From Stenotrophomonas sp. VV52 (GTDB taxonomy: Bacteria; Pseudomonadota; Gammaproteobacteria; Xanthomonadales; Xanthomonadaceae): a stretch of DNA of 64,000 bases. The DNA is taken from NCBI RefSeq assembly GCF_002893095.1, contig NZ_PKQQ01000003.1, forward strand, positions 434,001-498,000. Reading direction: 5' to 3'. Below the pieces are notes generated by a model. It worked only from the letters and a program-made list of their open reading frames with translations. It was not told the origin of the DNA and did no database searches. This document shows positions 26,736 through 36,036 of the stretch, one piece after another. Both the position numbers and the translations under genes were made by a program. The first letter of the stretch is position 1. Every line of letters begins with the position of its first letter.

Positions 26736-27866
26736 ATGCGCCCCCTGCTCCTGCTTGCCTGCCTCTCGCCCGCAGCGCTGCTGCTGCCGGGCACCGCTGC
26801 CGCCGCCGAAGTCTGCGACATCCCACCGCGCTATGGACTGAGCCCGCTGGCCGTCAGCATCGTGCGCACCGCCTGCAACGAGCACCGCCTGTGGTACCGG
26901 CCCTTCATCGACGCCGAAGGACGCGCCGCCAACCTCGGCGTCAGCGAGGCCGAGCGGCTGTACCTTTCCGACGACAGCATGCCGGCTTGGCAGCGCGTGG
27001 TTGCGTACTGGCGCGACAGCGGCACCCTGGGCCCCATGGGCAGCCAGCCCGGCGCGACCAGCTGCATGCAGCCGTTCGGCACGCGCTACAGCGACAGCGA
27101 CTGCCGGGCCTTCCTGATCGACAACCCGTGGTCGGCGGCGTTCATTTCCTGGGTAATGAGCCGGGCCGGCGTGCCGGGCTTTACCCGCTCGCCGCGCCAC
27201 ATCGACTACATCCGCGCGGCGTACCAGAACAGCGGCCCGTACCGCATGAGCGACCCGGCGCAGGAAAAACCCGCCCCCGGCGACCTGCTGTGCTACCTGC
27301 GCGACCGCGACGAGACGCTGAGCTACGCCGGACTGGTACAGCAGCTCAGCGGGGGCAAGGTGGCGAACTGGAAATCGCATTGCGAGGTGGTGATCGCGGC
27401 CAACATGGGCGGCGACCACACGCTGTACCTGATCGGCGGCAACGTCATGAACACGGTGGCGATGCGTAAACTGCCGCTGGACCGCAACGGCCGCATCCAG
27501 CTGCCGCCGGCCCGCTCCTACGATCCGTACGGCATCGGCTGCACGCCGGGCCGCGAAGACGAGTGCAACTTCAACCGCCAGGACTGGGCAGCCCTGCTGA
27601 AGCTGGTGGCGACCTCGCCGATGGGATACACGCCCAGCTACCCGCCAGCGCCGACGCCCGCGACGGCGCCCGTGCCCGCGTATGCGCCGACCACTCCCCC
27701 ACCGCCTGCAACCGCCCAGCCAGGCGTACCGGCGACCCCGCCGCCGCAGAAGCTGACCTTCCCGCGCGTGGTTCCGCCGCGACCCGTGCCGCCGCAGTCG
27801 CCGCAATCGGCTCCGCAGCAGCCGCAGCAGCCGCCCAACAAGGTGGACGAACCGCAGCCGGGTTGA
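26736..27866 (+). CDS. DUF2272 domain protein, secreted, proline-rich tail
   Basis: A 376-residue protein with a signal peptide (MRPLLLLACLSPAALLLPG, cut near AAAAE). A DUF2272 domain of about 260 residues follows, containing NPWSAAFISWVMSRAGVP and HCEVVIAA. These conserved Cys/His-containing motifs recall NlpC/P60-CHAP-like peptidase folds, but catalysis is unproven. The last 75 or so residues are low-complexity proline/alanine/glutamine, ending basic-acidic. I took the ATG at 26736, with GGAGAG upstream. It lies 76 bases after nadC on the same strand. A role in the cell envelope is inferred from the signal peptide only. Confidence 0.75.
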   Translation: MRPLLLLACLSPAALLLPGTAAAAEVCDIPPRYGLSPLAVSIVRTACNEHRLWYRPFIDAEGRAANLGVSEAERLYLSDDSMPAWQRVVAYWRDSGTLGPMGSQPGATSCMQPFGTRYSDSDCRAFLIDNPWSAAFISWVMSRAGVPGFTRSPRHIDYIRAAYQNSGPYRMSDPAQEKPAPGDLLCYLRDRDETLSYAGLVQQLSGGKVANWKSHCEVVIAANMGGDHTLYLIGGNVMNTVAMRKLPLDRNGRIQLPPARSYDPYGIGCTPGREDECNFNRQDWAALLKLVATSPMGYTPSYPPAPTPATAPVPAYAPTTPPPPATAQPGVPATPPPQKLTFPRVVPPRPVPPQSPQSAPQQPQQPPNKVDEPQPG

Positions 27867-27927
27867 TCCGCGACCGGTTCGTCGCCATCTTGGAGGTTCC
27901 TGACCCCGATGCCGTGCCGAGCCGCCG

Positions 27928-28284
27928 ATGCCCAGCTTGATCCTGTTGATGATTGGCGGTGCCTTCGCCTACGCGTTCTGGAACTCGTCGCGCGCCGCCG
28001 CCGAGCGCGCGATCGAACTGGGCCGCAACGCCTGCCGCGCCGCCGACGTGCAGTGGCTGGACCAGGCCGTGCATGCCAGCAGCATCCGCGTGTGCCGCAA
28101 GGAGAACGGCTGGCTGGGCTGGGAGCGCACCTACCGGTTCGAGTACTCGCACGACGGCATCGACCGCCACACCGGCCGCATGGTGCTGCGTGGCGACCAG
28201 CTGGTGGCGTTCGTGGGGCCGTCGGCGGCGCGCATCAGCGAGATCCGCCGCAGCGTGGATACCAGCGGCGCCGAAGACGCATAG
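27928..28284 (+). CDS. DUF3301 family small membrane protein
   Basis: A 118-residue protein whose first 20 residues (MPSLILLMIGGAFAYAFWNS) form a membrane anchor, followed by a soluble domain with CRAADVQWLDQAVH and RTYRFEYSHDG, features I associate with DUF3301. The function is unknown. It begins 61 bases after the DUF2272 gene and is followed by a bidirectional terminator, so it probably ends a nadC-DUF2272-DUF3301 transcript. Confidence 0.75.
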   Translation: MPSLILLMIGGAFAYAFWNSSRAAAERAIELGRNACRAADVQWLDQAVHASSIRVCRKENGWLGWERTYRFEYSHDGIDRHTGRMVLRGDQLVAFVGPSAARISEIRRSVDTSGAEDA

Positions 28285-28294
28285 GGAAAAAGAG

Positions 28295-28323
28295 ATCGCC
28301 GCCCAACGGGCGGCGATGCTTTT
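28295..28323. terminator. bidirectional terminator between DUF3301 gene and sspB
   Basis: A ten-base perfect stem (ATCGCCGCCC/GGGCGGCGAT) with a three-base loop. GCTTTTA follows on the plus strand and CTCTTTTTCCC on the minus strand, so it can end both converging transcripts. It overlaps the last bases of sspB. Confidence 0.8.
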
Positions 28324-28762
28324 ACTTCACCACCCGCAGGTGCGGGCGACCGCTGGGCTTGGGCGGGGTGTCGTCCGGGGTCGGGCTGTCGTCCGGCGGC
28401 AGCGTATCGTCCGGGCTCGGCTCGTGGCCGGGAATGTCGTCCGGCAGCGCCATGCCCTGGCCGGTCTCGCGGGCGTAGACCGCCAGCACGGCCGAGATCG
28501 GCACCTGCACCGGGTAGCTGGTGCCGGAAAAGCGCGCCGAGAAGCTCACGCTGTCGTTGTCGATATGCAGGCGCACCACCGCGCGTTCGGCGATGTTGAG
28601 CACCACCCGACCATCCTTCACCGCGCTCGGCGGCACCTGCACGCCGGGCATGCCGGCGTCGACCAGGATGTGGGGGGTCAGGTCGTTGTCGTTGATCCAT
28701 TCCACCAGGGCCCGCAACAGGTACGGGCGGTGGCTGGTCATGCGGAAAGTGTCTTCAGTCAT
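28322..28762 (-). CDS. sspB: ClpXP protease specificity-enhancing factor
   Basis: SspB is an adaptor that tethers ssrA-tagged proteins, from stalled ribosomes, to ClpXP. The 146-residue product has the conserved fold region RPYLLRALVEWINDNDLTPHILVDA at its N-terminus. A flexible acidic linker of repeated PDD units follows, and the C-terminal ClpX-binding tail PHLRVVK closely matches that of E. coli SspB. It follows sspA on the same strand, as in other gammaproteobacteria. An ATG at 28741 is an alternative start. Confidence 0.93.
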   Translation of the reverse strand: MTEDTFRMTSHRPYLLRALVEWINDNDLTPHILVDAGMPGVQVPPSAVKDGRVVLNIAERAVVRLHIDNDSVSFSARFSGTSYPVQVPISAVLAVYARETGQGMALPDDIPGHEPSPDDTLPPDDSPTPDDTPPKPSGRPHLRVVK

Positions 28763-28798
28763 GCCGCAAGTGTACGCGTCCGCGCAGCGAAACGGTTC

Positions 28799-29434
28799 TC
28801 AGGCCGGCAGCTCGCGCAGCTTCTTTTCCTGGTCGGTGAGGCTGCGGATGAAGCCGGGATGGCGGAAGATGCGGTTGCCATAGTCCTCGATCGACTTGCC
28901 GTCCTTGGGCAGCGGCACGTCCAGCGACTGCAGGCGCCAGATGATCGGCGCCATGGCGCAATCGGCCAGGCTCATTTCCGGGTTGAGGAAGAACTTGCTG
29001 GCCTTGAACAGCGGCACCGCGCTGGTCAGCAGTTCCTTCAGGCGCTTGCGACCGGCTTCGGCCTGGGTTTTGTTGCCGAGCTGGATCGCCTGCACCTGCG
29101 GCACCCAGTCGTGTTCGATGCGCAGCATCGCCAGGCGGATGCGCGCACGCGACAGCGGGTCGACCGGCATCAGCGGCGGGTGCGGGTAGCGTTCGTCGAG
29201 GTATTCGCTGACCACCGAGGCCGCGTACAGCACCAGCTCGCGCTCGACCAGGGTCGGCACCGAGTGGTACGGGTTGAGGTCGATCAGGTCCTCGGGCGGG
29301 TTCTGCGGGTCGACCGGGACGAAATCATAGGTAACGCCCTTGGCAGCCAGCACCAGGCGCACGCGATGGCACAGCACGTCGTCGTTCGAGGAAAACAGCG
29401 TCAGGGTATTCCGCATGCGTACGCTCGCCGCCAT
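28799..29434 (-). CDS. sspA: stringent starvation protein A
   Basis: SspA is a glutathione S-transferase-like protein that binds RNA polymerase and alters promoter choice under stress. The 211-residue product has the thioredoxin-like N-terminal half (TLFSSNDDVLCHRVRLVLAAKG) and VPTLVERELVLYAASVVSEYLDERYPHP, the usual SspA motif, then an all-helical C-terminal domain. I chose the ATG at 29434, with GGAG eight bases upstream. It precedes sspB and follows petC by 147 bases on the same strand, a conserved arrangement. Confidence 0.93.
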   Translation of the reverse strand: MAASVRMRNTLTLFSSNDDVLCHRVRLVLAAKGVTYDFVPVDPQNPPEDLIDLNPYHSVPTLVERELVLYAASVVSEYLDERYPHPPLMPVDPLSRARIRLAMLRIEHDWVPQVQAIQLGNKTQAEAGRKRLKELLTSAVPLFKASKFFLNPEMSLADCAMAPIIWRLQSLDVPLPKDGKSIEDYGNRIFRHPGFIRSLTDQEKKLRELPA

Positions 29435-29581
29435 CAAAGGCTCTCCAGCAGCCGATATCCGTCGACTGCATCGGCGCCGCCGGCCCATTGCCGACAGTCG
29501 TCACAGGTCCCGAGTGTGCAACTGCCCATCACAAAAGCCAATAGGCCGATCGATGTAGATAGACGCCGCCAATCGCAAACC

Positions 29582-30328
29582 TCAGTGCACGTCCTTCCAG
29601 TACTCCTTCTTCAACAGGTAGATCAGGAAGGTCAGCAACGCCAGGAACAGCACCACCCACACGCCCAGCTGCTGCCGCTTCAGCGCGGCCGGCTCGCCGG
29701 CGTACTCCAGGAAATTGGTGATGTCCCGCACCGCCTGGTCGTACTGCCCCGGGTCGAGGCTGCCGGGCTGGGCCAGGGTCAGTCCGGTCACCGGCGCATC
29801 GGCGCCCGGTGCTTCCGGCTTGCCTTTCACCGCATGCTGCAGGCCCTGCATTTCCCACAGCGGGTTGGGCATGGAGGCATTGGGGAACAAGGCATTGTTC
29901 CAGCCCAGCGGCCGGGTCGGGTCCAGGTAGAACGACTTGAGGTAGGTGTAGACCCAGTCGCTGCCACGCACCCGCGAGATCAGGCTGAGATCCGGCGGCA
30001 TCTTGCCGAACCACTTCTCGGCCTGGGCATGCGGCATGGTCACCGGCACCGGTTCGCCGATCGGCACGCCGGTGAAGTTGAGGTTGTTCATGACCTCTTC
30101 TTCGCTCAGCCCCAGGTCCGCGGCCATGCGCGAGTAACGCAGGTACTTGAGCGCGTGGCAGCCCGAGCAGTAGTTCATGTAGAGCTGCGCGCCGCGCTGC
30201 AGCGACGCGCGGTCGCCCAGGTCGTTGCCGGCCTGCAGGGTCTTGCCGCCTTCGGCGGCACCGGCCACGGTACTCGCCAGCATCAGGGCGGCCGCGCAGG
30301 CCAGCCGGACAATCCAGTGGTCAGTCAT
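29582..30328 (-). CDS. petC: ubiquinol-cytochrome c reductase, cytochrome c1
   Basis: Cytochrome c1 of the bc1 complex, carrying electrons from the Rieske protein to soluble cytochrome c. The 248-residue product has a signal peptide (cut near VAGAAEG), the heme c motif CSGCH (about residues 54-58), a later methionine-containing region, and a C-terminal membrane anchor QLGVWVVLFLALLTFLIYLLKK. Its start overlaps the petB stop, giving the petA-petB-petC operon. Confidence 0.95.
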   Translation of the reverse strand: MTDHWIVRLACAAALMLASTVAGAAEGGKTLQAGNDLGDRASLQRGAQLYMNYCSGCHALKYLRYSRMAADLGLSEEEVMNNLNFTGVPIGEPVPVTMPHAQAEKWFGKMPPDLSLISRVRGSDWVYTYLKSFYLDPTRPLGWNNALFPNASMPNPLWEMQGLQHAVKGKPEAPGADAPVTGLTLAQPGSLDPGQYDQAVRDITNFLEYAGEPAALKRQQLGVWVVLFLALLTFLIYLLKKEYWKDVH

Positions 30329-31580
30329 GCGTGGTCACCCGGTCCGGTACCGGCTTGGTCCTGTCCAGCTTGGTCCATATCGGCATGGTGATGAAGAAGG
30401 CGAAGTAGAGGAAGGTCAGCACGCGCCCGACATAGGTTTCATGCGCGTCGGTGCCGGGGCCGGAGCCGATTACGCCCAGCCAGATGAAGCACACCGCGAA
30501 CACCCCCAGCAGTGCCTTGGACAGCACCCCGCGGTAGCGGTACGACTTGACCCGCGCGCGGTCCAGCCATGGCACCAGGAACAGGATGGCGATGGCCGAG
30601 AACATCACGATCACGCCACCCAGCTTGTTGGGCACCACGCGCAACATCGCGTAGTACGGCGTGTAGTACCAGACCGGTTTGATGTGCTCGGGGGTGACCA
30701 GGCGGTTGGCCTCGGTGAAGTTGTCGTGTTCCAGGAACAGCCCGCCAAAGCCCGGCGCGAAGAAGATGATGAAGGCCGCCAGCACCAGCAGGAACCCGGC
30801 GCCCACGCCGTCCTTGAGGGTGTAATACGGATGGAACGGGATGCCGTCGGTGGGCGCGGTCGGCGACCAGCGGTTGCCCTTCGGGCCCTTCTTGATCTCC
30901 ACGCCGTCCGGGTTGTTGGAGCCCACTTCGTGCAGCGCACCCAGGTGCAGCACGACCAGCAGCAGCAGCACCAGCGGCAGTGCGATCACGTGCAGTGCGA
31001 AGAAGCGGTTGAGGGTGGCGTCGCTGGGCAGGTAGTCGCCCATGATCCATTCGGTGAGTCCGTTGCCGATCACCGGGATCGCACCGAACAGCGAGATGAT
31101 CACCTTCGCGCCCCAGAACGACATCTGCCCCCACGGCAGCACGTAGCCCATGAAGGCTTCGGCCATCAGCACCAGGTAGATCAGCATGCCCAGGATCCAG
31201 ACCAGCTCGCGCGGCTTCTGGTAGCTGCCGTACATGAGGCCGCGGAACATGTGCAGGTAGACCACGATGAAGAACAGCGAGGCCCCGGTGGAATGCATGT
31301 AGCGGATCAGCCAGCCCCACTCCACGTCGCGCATGATGTACTCGACCGACGCGAACGCTTCCGCCGCGCTGGTCTTGTAATGCATGGTGAGGAAGATGCC
31401 GGTGACGATCTGGTTGACCAGGATCAGCAGGGCGAGCGAGCCGAAGTAGTACCAGAGGTTGAAGTTCTTCGGCGCGTAGTACTCGCTGACATGCTTGCGG
31501 TACACCGGCATCAGCCCGGGCGCGCGCGCGTTGACCCAGTCGGCGACGCCGGTGGCGGTACGGGAAAGGATGTTGGCCAT
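30321..31580 (-). CDS. petB: ubiquinol-cytochrome c reductase, cytochrome b
   Basis: The membrane core of the bc1 complex, with quinol oxidation and reduction sites and two b hemes. The 419-residue product has the full eight-helix cytochrome b (N-terminal and C-terminal halves joined, not split). It shows the heme-binding histidines in MHYKTSAAEAF and HVIALPLVL regions, and the Qo motif, which reads PVWY here in place of PEWY (TPEHIKPVWYYTPYYAMLR). That substitution is common in Proteobacterial cytochrome b variants only in part, so it merits checking. It lies two bases after petA and overlaps petC. Confidence 0.94.
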   Translation of the reverse strand: MANILSRTATGVADWVNARAPGLMPVYRKHVSEYYAPKNFNLWYYFGSLALLILVNQIVTGIFLTMHYKTSAAEAFASVEYIMRDVEWGWLIRYMHSTGASLFFIVVYLHMFRGLMYGSYQKPRELVWILGMLIYLVLMAEAFMGYVLPWGQMSFWGAKVIISLFGAIPVIGNGLTEWIMGDYLPSDATLNRFFALHVIALPLVLLLLVVLHLGALHEVGSNNPDGVEIKKGPKGNRWSPTAPTDGIPFHPYYTLKDGVGAGFLLVLAAFIIFFAPGFGGLFLEHDNFTEANRLVTPEHIKPVWYYTPYYAMLRVVPNKLGGVIVMFSAIAILFLVPWLDRARVKSYRYRGVLSKALLGVFAVCFIWLGVIGSGPGTDAHETYVGRVLTFLYFAFFITMPIWTKLDRTKPVPDRVTTHD

Positions 31581-31582
31581 GC

Positions 31583-32203
31583 TTACGCTGCCCCCTGCGG
31601 ATCAACGCCGATGATGATGGTGCTGTCGTCCTGGTAATGGTGCGGCGGCACCAGCAGGTTGATCGGCGCCGGGACGCCCTGGAAGACGCGGCCGGACATG
31701 TCGAAGCGCGACTTGTGGCAGGGGCAGAAGTAGCCGCCCTTCCACTCGGGGTCGAACGGCTCGGGGCGGATCTCGGCGATCATTTCCGGCGAGCAGCCCA
31801 GGTGCGTGCACAGCCCGACCAGGACCGAGACCTCGGCCTTGATCGAACGGAATTCGGGGTTCTGCTTGAGCACGTAGGCCGGCTGCTGGTCCTTGTTCTC
31901 GGACTGCGGATCGCGCAGTCGACCGTCCAGCCCGGGCAACGACTCGAGAATGGCCTTGGAGCGTTTGACGATCCAGATCGGCTGGCCTCGCCACTCCATG
32001 ACCAGTCGCTGGCCTTCCTGCAGCGCGCTGATGTCGGCAGTCACGGGCGCACCGGCCAGCTTGGCGCGGGCACTGGGATTCCAGGACTTGATGAACGGAA
32101 CTGCTGCAAAACCGACGCCGACCGCTCCCACCACTGCAGTGGTTGCTGAAAGAAATCGTCGACGTCCAGTGTTTACTGGATCGTTTACCCCATCGTTGGC
32201 CAT
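31583..32203 (-). CDS. petA: ubiquinol-cytochrome c reductase, Rieske iron-sulfur subunit
   Basis: The Rieske [2Fe-2S] protein of the bc1 complex. The 206-residue product starts with a Tat-type signal anchor (GRRRFLSATTAVVG), consistent with export of a folded cluster protein. The cluster motifs CTHLGC and CPCHKS supply two cysteines and two histidines plus the disulfide pair. I chose the ATG at 32203, with GGAG six bases upstream; the longer open frame upstream looks non-coding. It is the first gene of petABC. Confidence 0.95.
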   Translation of the reverse strand: MANDGVNDPVNTGRRRFLSATTAVVGAVGVGFAAVPFIKSWNPSARAKLAGAPVTADISALQEGQRLVMEWRGQPIWIVKRSKAILESLPGLDGRLRDPQSENKDQQPAYVLKQNPEFRSIKAEVSVLVGLCTHLGCSPEMIAEIRPEPFDPEWKGGYFCPCHKSRFDMSGRVFQGVPAPINLLVPPHHYQDDSTIIIGVDPQGAA

Positions 32204-32346
32204 CCGGCACTCCGATATTGATTTAGGTAGCTTGAGGCTGCCAGCAGACCGGTGGGGGCCAGTCCACAATGAATCAGGAACGACTATAGCGGAAGCAAAG
32301 TCCTGCGCACAACGCATTCAGTCCGATGATCGACGGGATCCGGACA

Positions 32347-33303
32347 TCATTGCGCCGTGCTGGTGGCACCGCGATAGCGCTCGGCCAACTGGGCCACGCG
32401 CTTCACGTAGTACTGGGTTTCGCTGTACGGCGGCACGCCACCATGGCGGTCGACCGCGCCTTCGCCGGCGTTGTAACCGGCGGCGGCCAGGGTCAGGTTG
32501 CCGTTGAAGCGCTTGAGCAGCCACGACAGGTACTGCACGCCGCCGCGGATGTTCTGCGCGGCGTCGTAGGAGTCGGTGACGCCGAAGCGACGCGCGGTGG
32601 GCGGCATCAGCTGCATCAGGCCCTGCGCGCCGGCGCGGCTGAGCGCGGTCGGGTTGTAGGCCGATTCGGCGTGGATGATGGCGCGCACGATCGCTTCTTC
32701 CACCCCGAACTCGCGCGCCGCGGCGGAGATCTCGGACTGGAAGGCGGTGGTGTTGAGGCGGACCGAGCCGAAGTTGACGCCCGGGTTGGCGCCGCAGGCA
32801 TAGCAGCGCTCGATGTAGCTGTAGCGGATGGTGCGGACCTGGCCGAGGCTGGCCAGCTGCGCCGGCCGCTGGCTGGTGTAGTGGCGCACCCCGTCCTGCA
32901 TGTAGGAGTAGACCTGCCCGTTGACCACGCGCGGCGCCTTGCCAGCGGACGGTGCGGCGGTCGGGGCCGAGGCGGCGGTGAGCACGGTGGCGGGCTGGGC
33001 CGGGGCCGAAGCAGGAGTGATGGCGCTGGCCGTCTTGGCGCCGTCGACAGCTGCGACCGCCACCGTGGCGGCTGGCGCAGGCGCGGGCGCGGGGGCTGCG
33101 GCCGGTGGCGGAACGTAGCGGCGCGGGGCGCTGCGGTCCGGGCGGTAGCTGCTGACCACGCTGCAGCTGGCACCGGGCAGGCGCTTGCTGACATAGTTGG
33201 AGATGCCGTCGGCGCCGACGCACTTGTACAGGGTGCCCGCACTGGCCGGCATAGCGGTCAGCGCAGCCAAGGCCAGCGCAGCGATCCCCAGAATCCCCTT
33301 CAT
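32347..33303 (-). CDS. lytic transglycosylase with N-terminal DUF4124-like segment
   Basis: A 318-residue secreted peptidoglycan lytic transglycosylase. The signal peptide ends near PASAG. A short DUF4124-like stretch ([18 protein letters not shown]) follows, then a proline/alanine-rich linker (about 60-125), then a Slt (GH23) domain. That domain has the catalytic glutamate in HAESAYNP (Glu213), the motif GLMQLMP and [11 protein letters not shown]. It would cleave the N-acetylmuramic acid to N-acetylglucosamine bond, forming 1,6-anhydro products. Divergent from miaB. The DUF4124 family also appears at the right edge of the window. Confidence 0.88.
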   Translation of the reverse strand: MKGILGIAALALAALTAMPASAGTLYKCVGADGISNYVSKRLPGASCSVVSSYRPDRSAPRRYVPPPAAAPAPAPAPAATVAVAAVDGAKTASAITPASAPAQPATVLTAASAPTAAPSAGKAPRVVNGQVYSYMQDGVRHYTSQRPAQLASLGQVRTIRYSYIERCYACGANPGVNFGSVRLNTTAFQSEISAAAREFGVEEAIVRAIIHAESAYNPTALSRAGAQGLMQLMPPTARRFGVTDSYDAAQNIRGGVQYLSWLLKRFNGNLTLAAAGYNAGEGAVDRHGGVPPYSETQYYVKRVAQLAERYRGATSTAQ

Positions 33304-33402
33304 GGCGCGGAGTGTCTCCGTTTCGCGGGCCCTTGCCAAGGGTTTGACGCGACATTCACATACCGCGTCACGTTCTGCCCGGGGGCCCGGCCCCGGAACC
33401 GG

Positions 33403-33408
33403 TACAAT
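33403..33408 (+). promoter_or_regulatory. -10 element upstream of miaB
   Basis: TACAAT lies 63 bases before the miaB start in the gap shared with the divergent transglycosylase. No clear -35 hexamer is seen. Confidence 0.35.
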
Positions 33409-33471
33409 GCCCGCCCATTCCGCCGCCCCACCCAGGGCCGCGCGCCCGCCCACCCGACTGGAATAAGCGCC

Positions 33472-34920
33472 ATGACCGGGACGCCAGCTTCGACCCTGCC
33501 GACCTCGGCCGGCACCACCGTGCCTGCCACCGATTCGCCCCGCCCCGACCTGCTGCCCCTGCCCGGCGCCCGCCCGCAGGTGGCCGGCCCGGTGCGCGGC
33601 AAGCTGTACATCAAGACCCACGGATGCCAGATGAACGAGTACGACTCGACCAAGATGGCCGACGTGCTTGCCGCAGAAGAAGGCCTGGAGCTGACCGACG
33701 ACCCGGCCGAGGCCGACGTGCTGCTGATGAACACCTGCTCGATCCGCGAGAAGGCGCAGGAGAAGGTGTTCAGCCAGCTCGGCTACTGGAAGGCGCTGAA
33801 GAACAACGGCCGTGGCGTGATCATCGGGGTGGGGGGCTGCGTGGCCTCGCAGGAAGGCGAGGCGATCATCAAGCGCGCCCCGCACGTGGACCTGGTGTTC
33901 GGCCCGCAGACCCTGCACCGCCTGCCGGAACTGATCCGCCAGCGCCGCGAATCGGGGAAATCGCAGGTCGACATCAGCTTCCCGGAAATCGAAAAGTTCG
34001 ACCGCCTGCCCGAACCGCGCGCCGAGGGTGGCTCGGCCTTCGTCTCGATCATGGAAGGCTGCTCCAAATACTGCTCGTTCTGCGTGGTGCCCTACACCCG
34101 TGGCACCGAAGTCAGCCGCCCGTTCGAGGACGTGGTGGTGGAAGTGGCACAGCTGGCCGCACAGGGCGTGCGCGAGATCAACCTGCTGGGCCAGAACGTC
34201 AACGCCTATCGCGGTCCGTACGGCGACGGCGAGCTCGCCGACCTCGGGCTGCTGATCCGCACCATCGCCGAGATCGACGGCGTGGACCGGATCCGCTTCA
34301 CCACTTCGCACCCGCTGGAGTTCAGCGACTCGCTGGTGGATGCCTACCGCGACGTGCCGCAGCTGGCCAACTTCCTGCACCTGCCGGTGCAGGCCGGCAG
34401 CGACCGCGTGCTGTCGGCGATGAAGCGCGGCTACACCGCGCTGGAGTTCAAGGCGAAGATCCGCAAGCTCCGTGCGGTGCGCCCGGACATTTCGATCAGT
34501 TCGGACTTCATCGTGGGCTTCCCCGGTGAAACCGAGGCGGACTTCGAGAAGACCATGAAGCTGATCGAAGACGTGGGCTTCGACCAGAGCTTCTCCTTCA
34601 TCTATTCGCGTCGCCCCGGCACCCCGGCGGCGGACCTGGAAGATACGATCACCGACGCCGAGAAGCATGCACGCCTGTCGCGCCTGCAGGCGCGCATCAA
34701 CGAGCAGGCCGCGGCCATTTCGCAGGCGATGGTCGGCACGGTGCAGACGGTGCTGGTGGAAGGCCCCTCGCGCCGCAATGCAGACGAGCTGACCGGCAAG
34801 ACCGAGAACATGCGCTCGGTGAATTTCCCGGGCCAGGCGCGGTTGGTCGGGCAATTGGTCGACGTGGAAATCACCGAGGCGTACAGCAATTCGCTGCGCG
34901 GGCGGCTGGTGGTCGCCTGA
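33472..34920 (+). CDS. miaB: tRNA-2-methylthio-N6-dimethylallyladenosine synthase
   Basis: MiaB is a radical SAM enzyme that adds a methylthio group to i6A37 of tRNAs reading codons that start with U. The 482-residue product has the N-terminal cluster cysteines Cys52 (THGCQMN), Cys89 (MNTCSIR) and Cys123 (GGCVASQ). The radical SAM motif CSKYCSFC covers Cys197-Cys204, and a C-terminal TRAM domain is present. The first 40 residues form a proline/threonine-rich extension before the UPF0004 domain. Its stop abuts the convergent ABC permease stop exactly (TGATCA). Confidence 0.95.
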   Translation: MTGTPASTLPTSAGTTVPATDSPRPDLLPLPGARPQVAGPVRGKLYIKTHGCQMNEYDSTKMADVLAAEEGLELTDDPAEADVLLMNTCSIREKAQEKVFSQLGYWKALKNNGRGVIIGVGGCVASQEGEAIIKRAPHVDLVFGPQTLHRLPELIRQRRESGKSQVDISFPEIEKFDRLPEPRAEGGSAFVSIMEGCSKYCSFCVVPYTRGTEVSRPFEDVVVEVAQLAAQGVREINLLGQNVNAYRGPYGDGELADLGLLIRTIAEIDGVDRIRFTTSHPLEFSDSLVDAYRDVPQLANFLHLPVQAGSDRVLSAMKRGYTALEFKAKIRKLRAVRPDISISSDFIVGFPGETEADFEKTMKLIEDVGFDQSFSFIYSRRPGTPAADLEDTITDAEKHARLSRLQARINEQAAAISQAMVGTVQTVLVEGPSRRNADELTGKTENMRSVNFPGQARLVGQLVDVEITEAYSNSLRGRLVVA

Positions 34921-36036
34921 TCAATCCAATCGCTTGCGGAACCGCAGAATCGCCAGCGTCATCATCACCACGATGAAGGCCAGCAGCGCCAGCACTTCCG
35001 GCCATAGCTCCCACCAGCGTGCGCCGCGCAGCATGATGCCGCGCACCAGGCGCAGGAAATGGGTGAGCGGCAGGATCTCCGCCACCCACTGCACGACGCG
35101 CGGCATGCCGGCGAACGGGAACATGAAGCCGGACAGCAGGATCGATGGCAGGAACACGAACATCGTCATCTGCATGGCCTGGAACTGCGACTGCGCCTTG
35201 GTCGAGATCAGCAGGCCAAGCGACAGGTTCGCCGCGATCAACAGCACCGCCGCCAGGTAGACGTCCAGCACGCTGCCGCGCACCGGCACCTGGAACAGCC
35301 ACATCCCCAGCAGCAGCACCAGCGTGGTCTGGATCAGCCCGATCGCCGCGTACGGCAGCACCTTGCCCACCATCAGCTCGCTGCTGCTCAACGGTGTGGC
35401 AATAAGCAGTTCCATGTTGCCGCGCTCGCGTTCGCGCACGATCGCCACGGCGGTGAACATCACCATGGTCATGGTCAGGATGATCCCGATCAGCCCCGGC
35501 ACGATGTTGATCGCCGAGCGCCGCTCCGGGTTGTAGAAGGCCACCACGCTGATCTGCCCCGCAGACCCCGCCGCGCCGGCACGCAGCGGCCGGTCATTGC
35601 GCAGCGGCTGGGTATCCAGCGGCACCTGCGCCAGCTGCACCGCCGCGCTCTGCACCACGGTATCGCTGCCGTCCACCAGCACCTGCACCGCTTCGCGGCC
35701 GTCGAAGCGACGGCGCTCGAAATCCGGCGGAATCACAATGCCCAGGCTGACCTGCCCGCGCCGCAGCGCGGTCATCAGCTGTTCGGGCGTGTCCACGTGC
35801 AGGGTCGGCGTGATCACGCCGGTGGCGACCATGTCCATCAGCAGCGCGCGCGAGGCCGAGGTGCCGGCCTGGTCGGCGATGCCGGTGTCCAGGTTGCGCA
35901 GGTTGAGGTTGATCGCGTACCCGAACAACACCAGCTGCATCACCGGAATGCCGACGATCATGGCCAGGGTGATGCGGTCGCGGCGCATCTGACGCAGTTC
36001 CTTGAGCACGATCGCCCACAGCCGGCGCAGGTTCAT
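34921..36036 (-). CDS. ABC-2 type transporter permease (YhhJ/YbhS-like)
   Basis: A 371-residue permease with an N-terminal helix after MNLRRLWAIVLKELRQMRRD, a large periplasmic domain of about 150 residues, and five more helices toward the C-terminus including GLIGIILTMTMVMFTAVAI. This is the long ABC-2 form seen in drug and small-molecule exporters YbhFSR and YhhJ. The ATG overlaps the ATPase stop (ATGA). Only one permease gene is present, whereas YbhFSR has two, so the complex is probably a homodimer. The substrate is unknown. Confidence 0.85.
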   Translation of the reverse strand: MNLRRLWAIVLKELRQMRRDRITLAMIVGIPVMQLVLFGYAINLNLRNLDTGIADQAGTSASRALLMDMVATGVITPTLHVDTPEQLMTALRRGQVSLGIVIPPDFERRRFDGREAVQVLVDGSDTVVQSAAVQLAQVPLDTQPLRNDRPLRAGAAGSAGQISVVAFYNPERRSAINIVPGLIGIILTMTMVMFTAVAIVRERERGNMELLIATPLSSSELMVGKVLPYAAIGLIQTTLVLLLGMWLFQVPVRGSVLDVYLAAVLLIAANLSLGLLISTKAQSQFQAMQMTMFVFLPSILLSGFMFPFAGMPRVVQWVAEILPLTHFLRLVRGIMLRGARWWELWPEVLALLAFIVVMMTLAILRFRKRLD

